This document shows, piece by piece, positions 18,364 through 25,577 of a stretch of 25,577 nt of DNA. Source of the stretch: Chara braunii (taxonomy: Eukaryota; Streptophyta; Charophyceae; Charales; Characeae); the NCBI GenBank assembly GCA_003427395.1, contig BFEA01000343.1:1045100-1070676 (forward strand), given 5' to 3'. The notes below the pieces were generated by a model, which ran no database searches, was not told where the DNA came from, and was given only the letters and a program-made list of their open reading frames with translations. The translations under genes were made by a program, and so were the position numbers. How positions within the stretch are numbered: position 1 is the first letter of the stretch; each line of letters opens with the position of its first letter.

Positions 18364-18825
18364 CTAAGGGCCTGCTTGAGAAGGCCTAGGGGATGTCGGC
18401 AAGGTCAGGGTGGTAGGGATCTTCAAACGAGTAAAAATCTGGTCCAGTTTGGCAGAGATGTCATCCAACTTTCTGGAAAAAGCTGAATGACTGCTCTCTA
18501 GACTGGTAATCCGGTCATCCCAGTTAGTAAAATAAGAATGGTGAATATCATTCTGCAAGTCTGCCATGCCCTCATTGTACTGGTTGGAAGTACCACTTGT
18601 CCTGATCTTCTCCACATCTGCAATCAGCAACTTTATCCTGGCCTCCTTCTGAGCTGCTTCTTCTTTCTTCTTCAACTCAGCCTTTAGGGATTCAAGTGCC
18701 TGGGCCTGCCGGTGGAGTTTCTTCTCCTGGGCCCGCAGTTCAGCCTCTAAAGGGTCAAGTGGAATCTGGGGCTTTGCCTCAGAAGCCTCTCCTTTCCTTA
18801 CATCTGCCATTTTGATTTCCCACAA
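18364..18825 (-). pseudogene. Gag N-terminal coiled-coil region
   Basis: The 153-codon frame starts MWEIKMADVRKGE and contains a long charged helix of heptad character (residues about 25-75, LEAELRAQEKKLHRQAQALE onward) and a second amphipathic stretch, DRITSLESSHSAFSRKLDDI (about 110-130). Such coiled coils are common at the N-terminus of gag in large plant Ty3/gypsy elements and are thought to aid assembly. The TAG at 18364-18366 is followed in phase by more gag, so it is probably a nonsense mutation. The ATG at 18825, or the one at MADV five codons later, is the likely start. Confidence 0.75.
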
Positions 18826-20299
18826 TTAAGATAAATAAAACAAACAAATAATTAGAGACAAACATGAAGTAGCAGCAATTGAGTTTTCTCTGCAGAACTC
18901 ACTCAGTTGCTGCCACCTGCTTGGAGAGAGAAGGTTGGTTAGTCTGAGCAAGTGAGTGCTCAGTCTCAGCAGACTGCTTGAGGGTTAGGGTTAGTTTAGA
19001 GTACACTCAACAAAAAACCATTTCACGATTTTCCAATCACTGCCCTGAACTAACAATTGCACGCAATGATTGCAAATCTGACATCAATAACTGACAGGAT
19101 GCAGTCTTGGACTGATTAGTGCTGATTAGTAGTTAGACAGAGTGACTAATTAGGGATGGACAAGTGTCCACTGATAACCAAAATGGAGCAATTTACAGGT
19201 AACCCTATTTTTAGACCTACCCTGCAGACTTCACCACTGTATGACCCTGTATGCCATACCCTGGGTATGGCAAAGTACAGATTTCACTGTAACTGACTCA
19301 AAACATCTAATCTGGATGTGCGATTTCAGACACAAACTGAGTACTAAATTGCGATTTACTAGGGACTAACAGAATTGAAATTTGACGAACGAATTTGAAG
19401 TTATGACTGACCATAGTCTCACCAGGCTTCAGCTATGTGAGCGCAGAATTCAAATTTGCATTATCACTGAGAACAACACTTTGAATTCACCAATTCACTA
19501 CACAGTATAAATCGCAACACTGTAAAGCAGTCACAGATAGAAATCGAGTCAGTAAGGAGGTCAAACAGGGTTAGTAGAAGCCAAAGAAGATAGGTAGGGG
19601 AAGTTGGATATGGCTGTCCCACAGTTTGAATTTCGATTTTCAACTGTAAACTGACAGACAAACCAAATTTCGCTATTCTAAAAATAGCCCCAGAATCGCC
19701 ACATAGGGTAGAGTAAGGAACACACTTCAAGGTCAACTCTGAGGAAGATGCATGAAACTCTGGCTATGGACGACTGGTTAACCCCATCTCGCTAGTTTCA
19801 ATCCTGACAGTACCCAGTGTTCCCACCTATCAAATTGCCTGAAACTTTGTGATGATCCAGTAGATTACCCTGAGGCGCTTCACCCCCAACTGACAGGTTC
19901 AATGAATTTGGACTCCCAGATGCCAATAACTGACAAACTCAGTGCAGCGCTACATCACCCTGTACTGCGCCGCTTGGAAATTGGGGAACCTGACCCAATT
20001 CCAAAATCGCAGCCTCCTGGGATCACTTCCTTGTCAATCGCCAGCCTCCAGATGAATCGCCAGGCTAAAATTAGCCTCCCAGAGCCTCTCAGGCCTCTGA
20101 GCACCAATCGCCAACCACTCCTGCACAACCCTAGTCAGGAGTGAGCCACCCTCTGTCCAATTCTTCTCGCCACACACTCACTACCACCACCCTTACTGAC
20201 AACAGCCGTGAAGATGATGAATCGCCATGAGACTCAAGTCCAGTATCTCGCCAGATGATGATGGTTGCTCCAACTCATCAATCGCTTTAGAGTTTGGAT
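18826..20299 (-). other. Retrotransposon leader (5' untranslated)
   Basis: About 1.47 kb of AT-richer DNA without a coding frame lies between the PBS and gag. GCCATACC/GGTATGGC (19253-19260 and 19264-19271) forms an 8-bp hairpin with loop CTG. ACTGATTAGTGCTGATTAGT-like short repeats are near 19110-19130. The leader should contain packaging signals, but I cannot identify them. Confidence 0.6.
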
Positions 20300-20317
20300 C
20301 CAATAGCTCTGATACCA
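20300..20317 (-). promoter_or_regulatory. Primer binding site for initiator Met tRNA
   Basis: TGGTATCAGAGCTATTGG on the minus strand starts two bases from the 5' LTR end. TGGTATCAGAGC complements the 3' end of plant initiator methionine tRNA, the usual primer of plant LTR retrotransposons. It fixes the element's orientation. Confidence 0.93.
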
Positions 20318-20319
20318 AT

Positions 20320-21493
20320 TGTTATGATGCTGGTTGTTTGTTGTGTGAGACCAACACTCGCACACATAGACTTCCAGGTATGCCCATACATACACAAAAG
20401 GAAGCGGAGAGGATAGGAGTATCATGCCGCACAGGGAGAGATAAACACAACGGAAGACTTGACCATGCGATATGACAGGGTACACTGAAAGTGCAATTCA
20501 CTCCACTCGATCCTCACAACCAGTCATAAAGAAAAGTCGAGTAGATCCCATCTAGGAAACCATGAAACGATGACAGTTAGAGTCTCCAATTGTTAGGATA
20601 ACCTCAGTAGTACTATGCGTTGCTCAGAAATGAGCAGCGCTTCACTCCCCAACCCCGAGAAACGACCCGTGACACCACTGAGCCCCTGAAACATCAAGCG
20701 CCACCCAAATACAGCTTCCAAAGGGAAGCGCCACCCTGAAACAGGCCTCTCAAGCCAAGCGCCACTCAGAGGATGAAGAAGAAGACCAACACCACAGTAT
20801 TTGATGATGACGAAGTGTCGGAAGACTTCCCGGATGGAAGTCTGCAGCAGCGCCACCACCCCGGAACCCCACTCTGGAGGAGGGTCGAGCAGGGCACCAA
20901 CCTATCTCGCCTCAGCAGACCTCGATAACCCTGACCTCTGACAACCCCTACGTGCTGGCAGAGTACAGCGCAGGTCCCAGCTATGGTCGGCGCTCCGAAG
21001 GTCAGTCTATGCTTGTCTCCTTCCACGCTGAGCCGTCACCACTTCCGGTTCACACGTAGCGCAGCAGCGATGTACTCGGTACCAACTGCTGAAAGCCCTG
21101 AACCTATGTGCCCATCCTATCTATAGACTAAAACTAGCCTAGACTCGACCTAGACCGGACTGAGTGACTGGCCGGTACCGATTCAGTTTCGGCCTCTCGG
21201 CCTCTACCTTACCCGGCTATAGGCTATAGGACTGTCTATCAACATAGGCCTGTAGGGCCTGTCTTTCTTAGGGGTTGCCCGGGCCTGCTATTCGCAGTTA
21301 GGTTAGCTGTAGGAAATTCAGTTAGTACGGGCCTGTATTTTCCCGTATTTACAGATATGTCCCTCAAGAATTTTCCTTACAGACAGGTCACTTGGTTAGC
21401 CCTCAGCCAAACAAAGTTACGAACCTGTCCTACCTATAGTACAGCCTCGACAGAGAGAGGCTACAGGCGACCAGAAAACAGCAAGTCATTGCA
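20320..21493 (-). repeat. 5' LTR of the 9-kb Ty3/gypsy element
   Basis: It is the partner of 12458-13605, with the same TGTTATGAT and TCATTGCA ends on +. It has an extra AGGATGAAGAAGAAG block near 20770-20805 and about 70 extra bases near 21315-21385. TATAGATAG on the minus strand near 21120 lies in a conserved part and could be the TATA box. The outer end is followed by GCTGG, without a matching duplication at the other end of the element. Confidence 0.93.
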
Positions 21494-21584
21494 GCTGGCT
21501 CTACGCTGGCAATTGGGAGAACTACGGCGACGCTCTGCTGGCTCGGCATTGTGGCGGGCTTGCAATTGTCTTCTGGGCATGCTG

Positions 21585-21630
21585 ACGTGGCAGCTGCCAC
21601 GTGCCGCCGCTGATGTGGCTGCTGCCACAT
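21585..21630. repeat. Pair of related palindromes
   Basis: ACGTGGCAGCTGCCACGT (21585-21602) is a perfect 18-bp palindrome. ATGTGGCTGCTGCCACAT (21613-21630) has 7-bp inverted arms. Both sit in GCTGAYGTGG contexts 28 bp apart, so one is probably a diverged copy of the other. Confidence 0.9.
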
Positions 21631-21788
21631 ATATTATTATTGTTGACCTGGCAAGGCTACGCGACTGGCATTGCTGTTTTATTTCGACGACATTTCGGAG
21701 GAGATCATGACTGTGGGGTGATAGTGGATACGTAGCTGGTTATCTTGACGTCGACATTGGGTCGGCTCGCTGATGAGGACTGATTGAC

Positions 21789-21802
21789 GTGCCACGTGGC
21801 AC
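21789..21802. promoter_or_regulatory. Perfect G-box palindrome
   Basis: GTGCCACGTGGCAC is a 14-bp perfect palindrome centred on CACGTG. GCCACGTGGC is the preferred site of plant bZIP and bHLH factors. No gene downstream supports a regulatory role, so function is only possible. Confidence 0.4.
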
Positions 21803-22025
21803 ATTGTGATAGAACTTCAGATGCACGTTCAGATTATTGATTATTGAGGTGGTGATCGAGGAGGGAGCACGAAGCAGAAGTGGGCACTGTCTTTATTCTT
21901 CTTTCTAAGACTATTCTCCCTCCTCTCTCCTTCGTCTGTGTATGTTTTTCTCATCTCATTCTATCTGGACACGATTATGATCCCTACATATATAACTATT
22001 CGCTAATTTTTGGCTTGTGACATTC

Positions 22026-22075
22026 AGACGATCGGGGCCCTGCGATTTAACACTATGCGAGGGTCCCGATCGTCT
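22026..22075. repeat. 16-bp inverted repeat
   Basis: AGACGATCGGGGCCCT (22026-22041) and AGGGTCCCGATCGTCT (22060-22075) are complementary except at one position, which would be a G-U pair in RNA. The loop is 18 bases. Confidence 0.9.
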
Positions 22076-22444
22076 GCTGATCGTTTGGCCTTAGAAGTTG
22101 AACTATTGCGGGCGGCTCCGCGCCAGGGCCTGTATCGGGCCCACGTGCTAGCGCTGGTACCAAAGCGTGTTACCGCCCCTACCGCACATGGTACCGGGGT
22201 TGCACGTGACGCGCTGCCAGTCCAGCGCCGCTACAACGTATAGAAACTACTTTCTGGGGCACGCGCACTGCGGACTTGAGGGCAGGTATATTGGACAGCG
22301 AGTTAGAGTAGACGCCTGTTGGACAAAGCTACTCGACTGAGCTACACTACGCTACTCTGGAGTCGACGCCTGTTTTCAACACTCAAGCTACTCGACTGAC
22401 TTCTACGCTGCTATGCACGACTACGACTTTGCTCTATGTTGGAC

Positions 22445-22732
22445 ACACGCGCACCCGCACCCGCACACACACGCACGGACGCACACACGCACTCACACAC
22501 ACACACACACGCAAAAGTGGTGAGTCCTTGGCCATCCGTACAGTTCATCTTGGGCGGACTGTCGGGGTCCAACCTGCTGATGAGTCGGTGGAAGTCCGAC
22601 TAAACAGTGTGGCTGAGTCATGTTGTGAGTTATGTATAGCGACATAATAACACTCACACATACGCAGACACACACACACACAAACACACACTCACACACA
22701 CTCACCCAGGACACACCATCTCTACATTCTGA
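22445..22732 (+). repeat. AC-rich ribozyme-bearing block between 9-bp direct repeats
   Basis: The 288-bp block starts and ends with irregular (CA)n arms (about 22445-22513 and 22650-22710) and has the hammerhead sequence in its middle. ATGTTGGAC occurs directly on both sides (22436-22444 and 22733-22741), like a target-site duplication. The word TGTTGGAC also occurs at 22318-22325, so the flanking match could come from local repeats. The layout resembles a small non-coding transposed unit; no protein frame is present. Confidence 0.5.
22555..22611 (+). ncRNA. Type III hammerhead ribozyme, G12 replaced (probably inactive)
   Basis: The sequence aligns base for base with the ribozyme at 11160-11216. 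CTGATGA is 22577-22583 and the cleavage triplet is GTC (22561-22563). Stem I is GGGT/ACCT-like with a CCA loop. Stem II is GTCGG/CCGAC with a 7-base loop (22584-22600). Stem III is CGGACTGT/ACAGTGTG with one G-G mismatch. The expected GAAA reads TAAA (22601-22604), so the catalytic general base G12 is U in the RNA. Known hammerhead chemistry predicts strong loss of cleavage. The third stem II pair is C-G here and U-A in the other copy, a compensatory change that supports the fold. Confidence 0.8.
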
Positions 22733-22886
22733 ATGTTGGACGTCGACGCTTGAGCTGTGCAGCGGCAAGCCTTTCGAACGACCGCACCTTGATGACTGAC
22801 TGTGAGTTTGTTATTCGTGTCTATTGCTTTCAATTTTTGTGGTCTTGGAACTATGAGATAGAGAGAGTGCGTATGTGTCGGCGCGC

Positions 22887-22911
22887 GTGTGTGTGTGCGC
22901 GTGTGTGTGTG

Positions 22912-22978
<67 letters not shown>

Positions 22979-22979
22979 G
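22887..22979. repeat. (GT)n followed by (GA)n microsatellite
   Basis: A GT array with a few GC and CA interruptions passes into (GA)n at about 22957. The LTR-like TGTAGCATATC follows immediately at 22980, so the second retroelement apparently inserted at its edge. Confidence 0.95.
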
Positions 22980-23462
22980 TGTAGCATATCAGAAAGTGAA
23001 ATGCACTGAAAGCCTAGGATCTAGCAATGACGAAAGTGGCAACAACCAGCAGCATAGGTGCAACATTCACAAGGTGTCAATGTGCGCGACGCAAAGAGTG
23101 AAACAACGGGAAATCAATAACAACACATTCGTATCATCATCATCATAGGCGGGGAAGCAGCGCAGCGGAAGATCTAGTATCAAAGGACACGTGGACAACA
23201 ACATGAAAGGGAGAAACTTCGGAACGGCAAGACACCAGAAAGATTGCCCTTCCGCTCACACACATGGGGAGAGATCCATAGACATGCGAGAGAGAAGGGG
23301 GAGGGACATAGAGGTAGCCAAGTCCAACCCAAGTCTGATCTCCGAATGTCGCACACAGTTCAATCCCAATGTAGAGTCTAAGTCCGATCTGAATGTCGTG
23401 TCCAATAAGGCAGAAGGCCGTGTCCAAACAATGTCTACAGTTACCTCTATCTCTACTCTGAT

Positions 23463-23543
23463 AAAGAAGAAGAAGAAGAAGAAGAAGAAGAAGAAGAACT
23501 TCGGAGGAGTAGGAGGAGAAGAGGAGAGGAGAAGAGGAGAGGA

Positions 23544-23578
<35 letters not shown>

Positions 23579-23635
23579 AAGCTGGGTGCTTTTTGCACTT
23601 ACCTGGCGATGGCTGAACTTGCAGGGCAGGTAAGT

Positions 23636-23665
<30 letters not shown>
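23463..23665. repeat. GAA/AAG arrays and (CT)n inside the LTR
   Basis: (AAG)n at 23463-23497, a GGA/GAG-rich link, a second AAG array to about 23580, and (CT)n at 23640-23665. The order GAA array then CT array matches the solo LTR (9998-10070). Confidence 0.9.
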
Positions 23666-23671
<6 letters not shown>

Positions 23672-23845
23672 ACTACCCTCCTCGGCGTTGGACTCCTCCA
23701 GCGCTGTGCCTCATGGCCGATGAGCAGCGCAGCTGCAGTCTCGAAATGACGCAGCAGGGAGTCTCCAAAATAGCGCAGCAGCCAAGTTCCTGAACCAGCA
23801 TAACGCTTGATTTCTCCTGGTACCTTCTGTGTCCGAACTGGGCAA

Positions 23846-23872
23846 TGGCCCAGCTTAAGTAGTGCTGGGCCA
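23846..23872 (-). promoter_or_regulatory. Inverted repeat at the LTR promoter position
   Basis: TGGCCCAGC (23846-23854) and GCTGGGCCA (23864-23872) are perfect 9-bp arms around TTAAGTAGT. This corresponds to the TATA-bearing inverted repeat of the solo LTR at 10343-10370, but here the TATA has decayed to ACTACTTAA on the minus strand. Confidence 0.5.
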
Positions 23873-24390
23873 GGACTGAAAACCCACGGCCTGTGTTCTG
23901 GACCGTGCAGATCGAAACTCCGACCCACGGTCCAGATCGCAGGCTTCGAAAACTGGTTCAGTCCTTGGCCTAAAACGGCCTGCCTGGGTCCCTACCGGAC
24001 GTCCAGGCCCTGTCCAGGATTAATCTTCCTGGTACCTGGCTTCAAACCGGTCCTGTGCGGACGTACCCGGCCTCAACGTTGACCTGGGTTCGTTCGAAAA
24101 CAAAAGAAAAGGTCCAAACGTTTTTAGGAGCTCAGCCTCTGGGCCTGAATCTGGCCCTGGCCCTAGAAGCGTGTACCTGGCCACAAAACGGACATCAGTA
24201 CACCCGTTAGAAAAACAGCAGCAAATAAATAAAATAAAGACTATAAAAATAATCTAAAGCTGGCGTTTTTCTAATGCAGGCCCAAGTAAAAATGCCATAG
24301 GGCCTTCAGGTTGCAGTGACGCGACCTGGGGGCCCTATTCCAACCTCGGGTCCCGTGAGGGGCCCGTGTGTANGCNTTCANCATGTAACA

Positions 24391-24403
24391 CGCCCCCCTC
24401 CTT
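24391..24403 (-). promoter_or_regulatory. Polypurine tract of the second element
   Basis: AAGGAGGGGGGCG on the minus strand ends directly at the LTR start TGTTACATG. Confidence 0.7.
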
Positions 24404-24692
24404 ATGAAGACGAGCCGGGGCGCGGGCGAAGCTGCCGATCCGATGGCGGAATGTAGCGAGGATGGCGAGGAGCTGGAGTGCTCTGCTGCGTAGTCTTCCC
24501 TTTGCTAAGATAGCGTGAGAGAACGGCGGGGGCTGTGGCCTGCAGTTCCGAACGCGTCAGCCAACGGTCAGCCTTGTGGCTGCAGTAGGAAAAGTGAAGT
24601 AGAAACTCTGTTTCTTTGTTGCCATGGCGCCGGTCGGTGATGATGTAGCCGGCCTCCTGAAATTGGTCCATGGAAGGAGGGTCTTGCGTACG
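24402..24692 (-). pseudogene. Chromodomain-like tail of the second element
   Basis: The minus-strand frame reads AGYIITDRRHGNKETEFLLH, then FSYCSHKADRWLTRSELQAT, the same kind of chromodomain-like module as in the first element (Y, hydrophobic strand, then DRWLTRSEL). It is in phase with the integrase frame upstream and separated from it only by TGA at 24693-24695, seven codons before the first Met. An Arg codon CGA mutated to TGA is the simplest reading. The segment ends with an Arg/Pro/Ser-rich tail at the PPT. Confidence 0.82.
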
Positions 24693-25577
24693 TCAACCGG
24701 GAAACTCGTCGGACTCCGCTGAAACAAAAGGAGCGAGTTTGGAACAGTGGAACACCGTGTGGACGGGCAAGTGAGGTGGCACCGCGATGCGGAATGAGGG
24801 CCCCTCGGGATCATCACCAGCTGCAGAGAGAATGCGCCAAGGCCCCATCCACTTGGGAAGGAGCTTGCGAGAGATGTCTTGCTCAAGGCTGAACTCCGCT
24901 GTGGAGACCCAAACCAGATCGCCGGCCCGGAACGGGCAAGGAAGGCGATTGCGGTTGGCTTGATGGCTCATCCGTATTTGCGTCTTCGACATCTGATCCC
25001 GTGCCTTGACAAGAAGCTCTTGCATGCGACGAAGGAACGCAAGATGGTCGTCGCTCTCGGCTGTGCGCGGCGAAGTAGCGTCCAGCGGCGATGAGATGGG
25101 TGAACCATGCTCAAACTCGAACGGCGACATCCCGATAGCCGGGTGGATCGATGAGTTGTAAGCCAACTCAATGTCTGGCAAGCGTTCAACCCAATCAACC
25201 TGGTCGGGACGGATGAGAGTGCGGAGAAGGACTTGAGCGGTGTGATGCGCCCTTTCCGTTTGACCATCGGTTTGCGGGTGGCGAGCCGAACTCGGCTTCA
25301 AGGATGAGCCCCATCGCTTGACGAGGGCGACCCAAAAGTCGGAGAGAAAGCGAGTGTCCCGGTCGCAAACGATCTCCTTGGGGTAGCCCTTGGAGCGAAT
25401 CCAACCGGTGTATAAGACCTCGGCTAACTCCGGTGCCTTTGCGTGATAGCAGCAAGGCAAAAACATGGAGTACTCGGTGAGGCGGTCGACGACCGTGAGG
25501 ATCCCATCAACGCCGGTCTTGTGCTTCGGGAAGGGGCCGGTGATATCCATAGCAATTGCTTCCCGTCGCCCAAGGGG
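24693..25577 (-). CDS. Integrase of the second Ty3/gypsy element (partial, runs off the window)
   Basis: The frame is open from the window edge to TGA at 24693-24695. The DDE core is complete: MDITGPFP with the first Asp, IVCDRDTRFLSDFW with the second, and HPQTDGQTERAH with the Glu, with 35 residues between the last two, the canonical D-35-E spacing. LAYNSSIHPAIGMSPFEF and then the C-terminal GPWRILSAAG...FRIAVPPHLPVHTVFHCSKL follow. The enzyme inserts retrotransposon DNA into the chromosome. Within the visible part no lesion appears before the terminal TGA, so this element is less decayed than the one at 12458-21493. The HHCC domain, RT and gag lie outside the window. Confidence 0.93.
   Translation of the reverse strand, partial: PLGRREAIAMDITGPFPKHKTGVDGILTVVDRLTEYSMFLPCCYHAKAPELAEVLYTGWIRSKGYPKEIVCDRDTRFLSDFWVALVKRWGSSLKPSSARHPQTDGQTERAHHTAQVLLRTLIRPDQVDWVERLPDIELAYNSSIHPAIGMSPFEFEHGSPISSPLDATSPRTAESDDHLAFLRRMQELLVKARDQMSKTQIRMSHQANRNRLPCPFRAGDLVWVSTAEFSLEQDISRKLLPKWMGPWRILSAAGDDPEGPSFRIAVPPHLPVHTVFHCSKLAPFVSAESDEFPG

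Larger units (their letters stand above)
12458..21493 (-). mobile_element. Full-length, decayed Ty3/gypsy chromovirus-like retrotransposon
   Basis: The 9,036-bp unit is bounded by two related LTRs of 1,148 and 1,174 bp, each TGTTATGAT...TCATTGCA on + (TG...CA on either strand). On the minus strand the order is 5' LTR, PBS for initiator Met tRNA, leader, gag, protease, RT, RNase H, integrase, chromodomain-like tail, PPT, 3' LTR. This order and the tail place it in Ty3/gypsy, most likely the chromovirus branch. Many stops and frameshifts break the polyprotein, so it cannot move unaided. In 13060-13435 against 20875-21250 I count about 17 differences by eye. Flanks GCGTTG and GCTGG do not form a target duplication. 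Confidence 0.93.
21494..22444. other. Inter-element stretch with several palindromes
   Basis: No gene is certain. Palindromes lie at 21585-21602, 21613-21630 and 21789-21802, and a longer inverted repeat at 22026-22075. A 77-codon frame (22010-22243, beginning with TTG) resembles nothing I know. GACGCCTGTT...AGCTACTCGACTGA is tandemly repeated with a period of 54 bp (22311-22364 and 22365 to about 22415). Confidence 0.5.
22980..24390 (-). repeat. 3' LTR of a second Ty3/gypsy element
   Basis: The right end CATGTAACA (24382-24390) lies against a polypurine tract and then chromodomain coding, so 24390 is secure. The left end TGTAGCATATC at 22980 resembles TGTTACATGTC of the solo LTR, and the next 60 bases share words such as TAGCC-AGGATC-GCAATG. 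This end is less certain. Inside are GAA arrays (23463-23497 and 23540-23580), a (CT)n tract (23640-23665) and a promoter-like inverted repeat at 23846-23872. Three unknown bases (24373, 24376, 24381) lie near the secure end. Confidence 0.65.

Noticed and set aside
21770-21777. Third hammerhead core (CTGATGAG)
   Set aside because: No GAAA box, stem II or pairing stem III follows, so it is a chance octamer.
22010-22243. 77-codon + strand frame
   Set aside because: It begins with TTG inside an inverted repeat and matches nothing known to me. A real exon cannot be excluded.
23143-23616. Leu-rich and Lys-rich open frames in the LTR
   Set aside because: Readthrough of the GAA/AAG arrays on either strand.
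1-25577. CRISPR arrays, rRNA genes or bacterial operons
   Set aside because: No regularly spaced direct repeats with unique spacers, no rRNA-like sequence and no ribosome-binding-site-led gene series were seen.

Overview
The window is nuclear DNA from a eukaryote, and everything recognisable points to the green-plant lineage. It holds long (CT)n, (GA)n and (AC)n microsatellites, chromodomain-type Ty3/gypsy retrotransposons with an initiator-Met tRNA primer site, a tRNA-derived SINE, spliced-gene remnants and CCCTAAA-type motifs. A large, repeat-rich charophyte genome (Chara-like) is my best guess. That is an overall impression, not a proof. There is no prokaryotic-style gene organisation, and nearly every long open frame outside the retroelements is low-complexity readthrough.

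Left part (1-6640). A (GA)n tract and a tRNA-like sequence (279-373) are followed by a gene-poor stretch. A 65-codon fragment of a group II intron-type reverse transcriptase with a YADD box (2502-2696) lies there. Next come pieces of a spliced gene: a leucine-rich-repeat-like exon (2890-3099) and an ankyrin-like region (3642-4298). The ankyrin exon and its intron are duplicated in tandem as decayed copies to 4593. A complete minus-strand tRNA-derived SINE (4661-5083) has a poly(A) tail and diverged target-site duplications.

Middle (6642-12457). A (CT)n tract with one unknown base is followed by a GC-rich stretch and then a compound satellite (7776-9290) whose units repeat CT/CA tract, A-rich block, hairpin with a GTGCGAT core, and C-rich block. 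A solo LTR (9511-10636) sits in the polypyrimidine DNA that follows. A complete type III hammerhead ribozyme lies on the minus strand at 11160-11216. A tandem pair of long hairpins is at 11541-11658.

Right part (12458-25577). A full-length but decayed 9,036-bp minus-strand Ty3/gypsy element (12458-21493) has both LTRs, PBS, PPT, gag, protease, RT, RNase H, integrase and a chromodomain-like tail, with many stops and frameshifts. Then come several palindromes and a 288-bp AC-rich block holding a second hammerhead ribozyme (22555-22611). A second minus-strand Ty3/gypsy element begins with its 3' LTR at about 22980 and runs off the right edge within integrase. Its LTR ends match those of the solo LTR.

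The most interesting result is the pair of related hammerhead ribozymes in similar AC-rich surroundings. Stem II differs between them by a compensatory base-pair change, one copy keeps an intact core, and the other has lost the catalytic G12. They look like members of an undescribed dispersed ribozyme-bearing repeat family, perhaps retrozyme-like.
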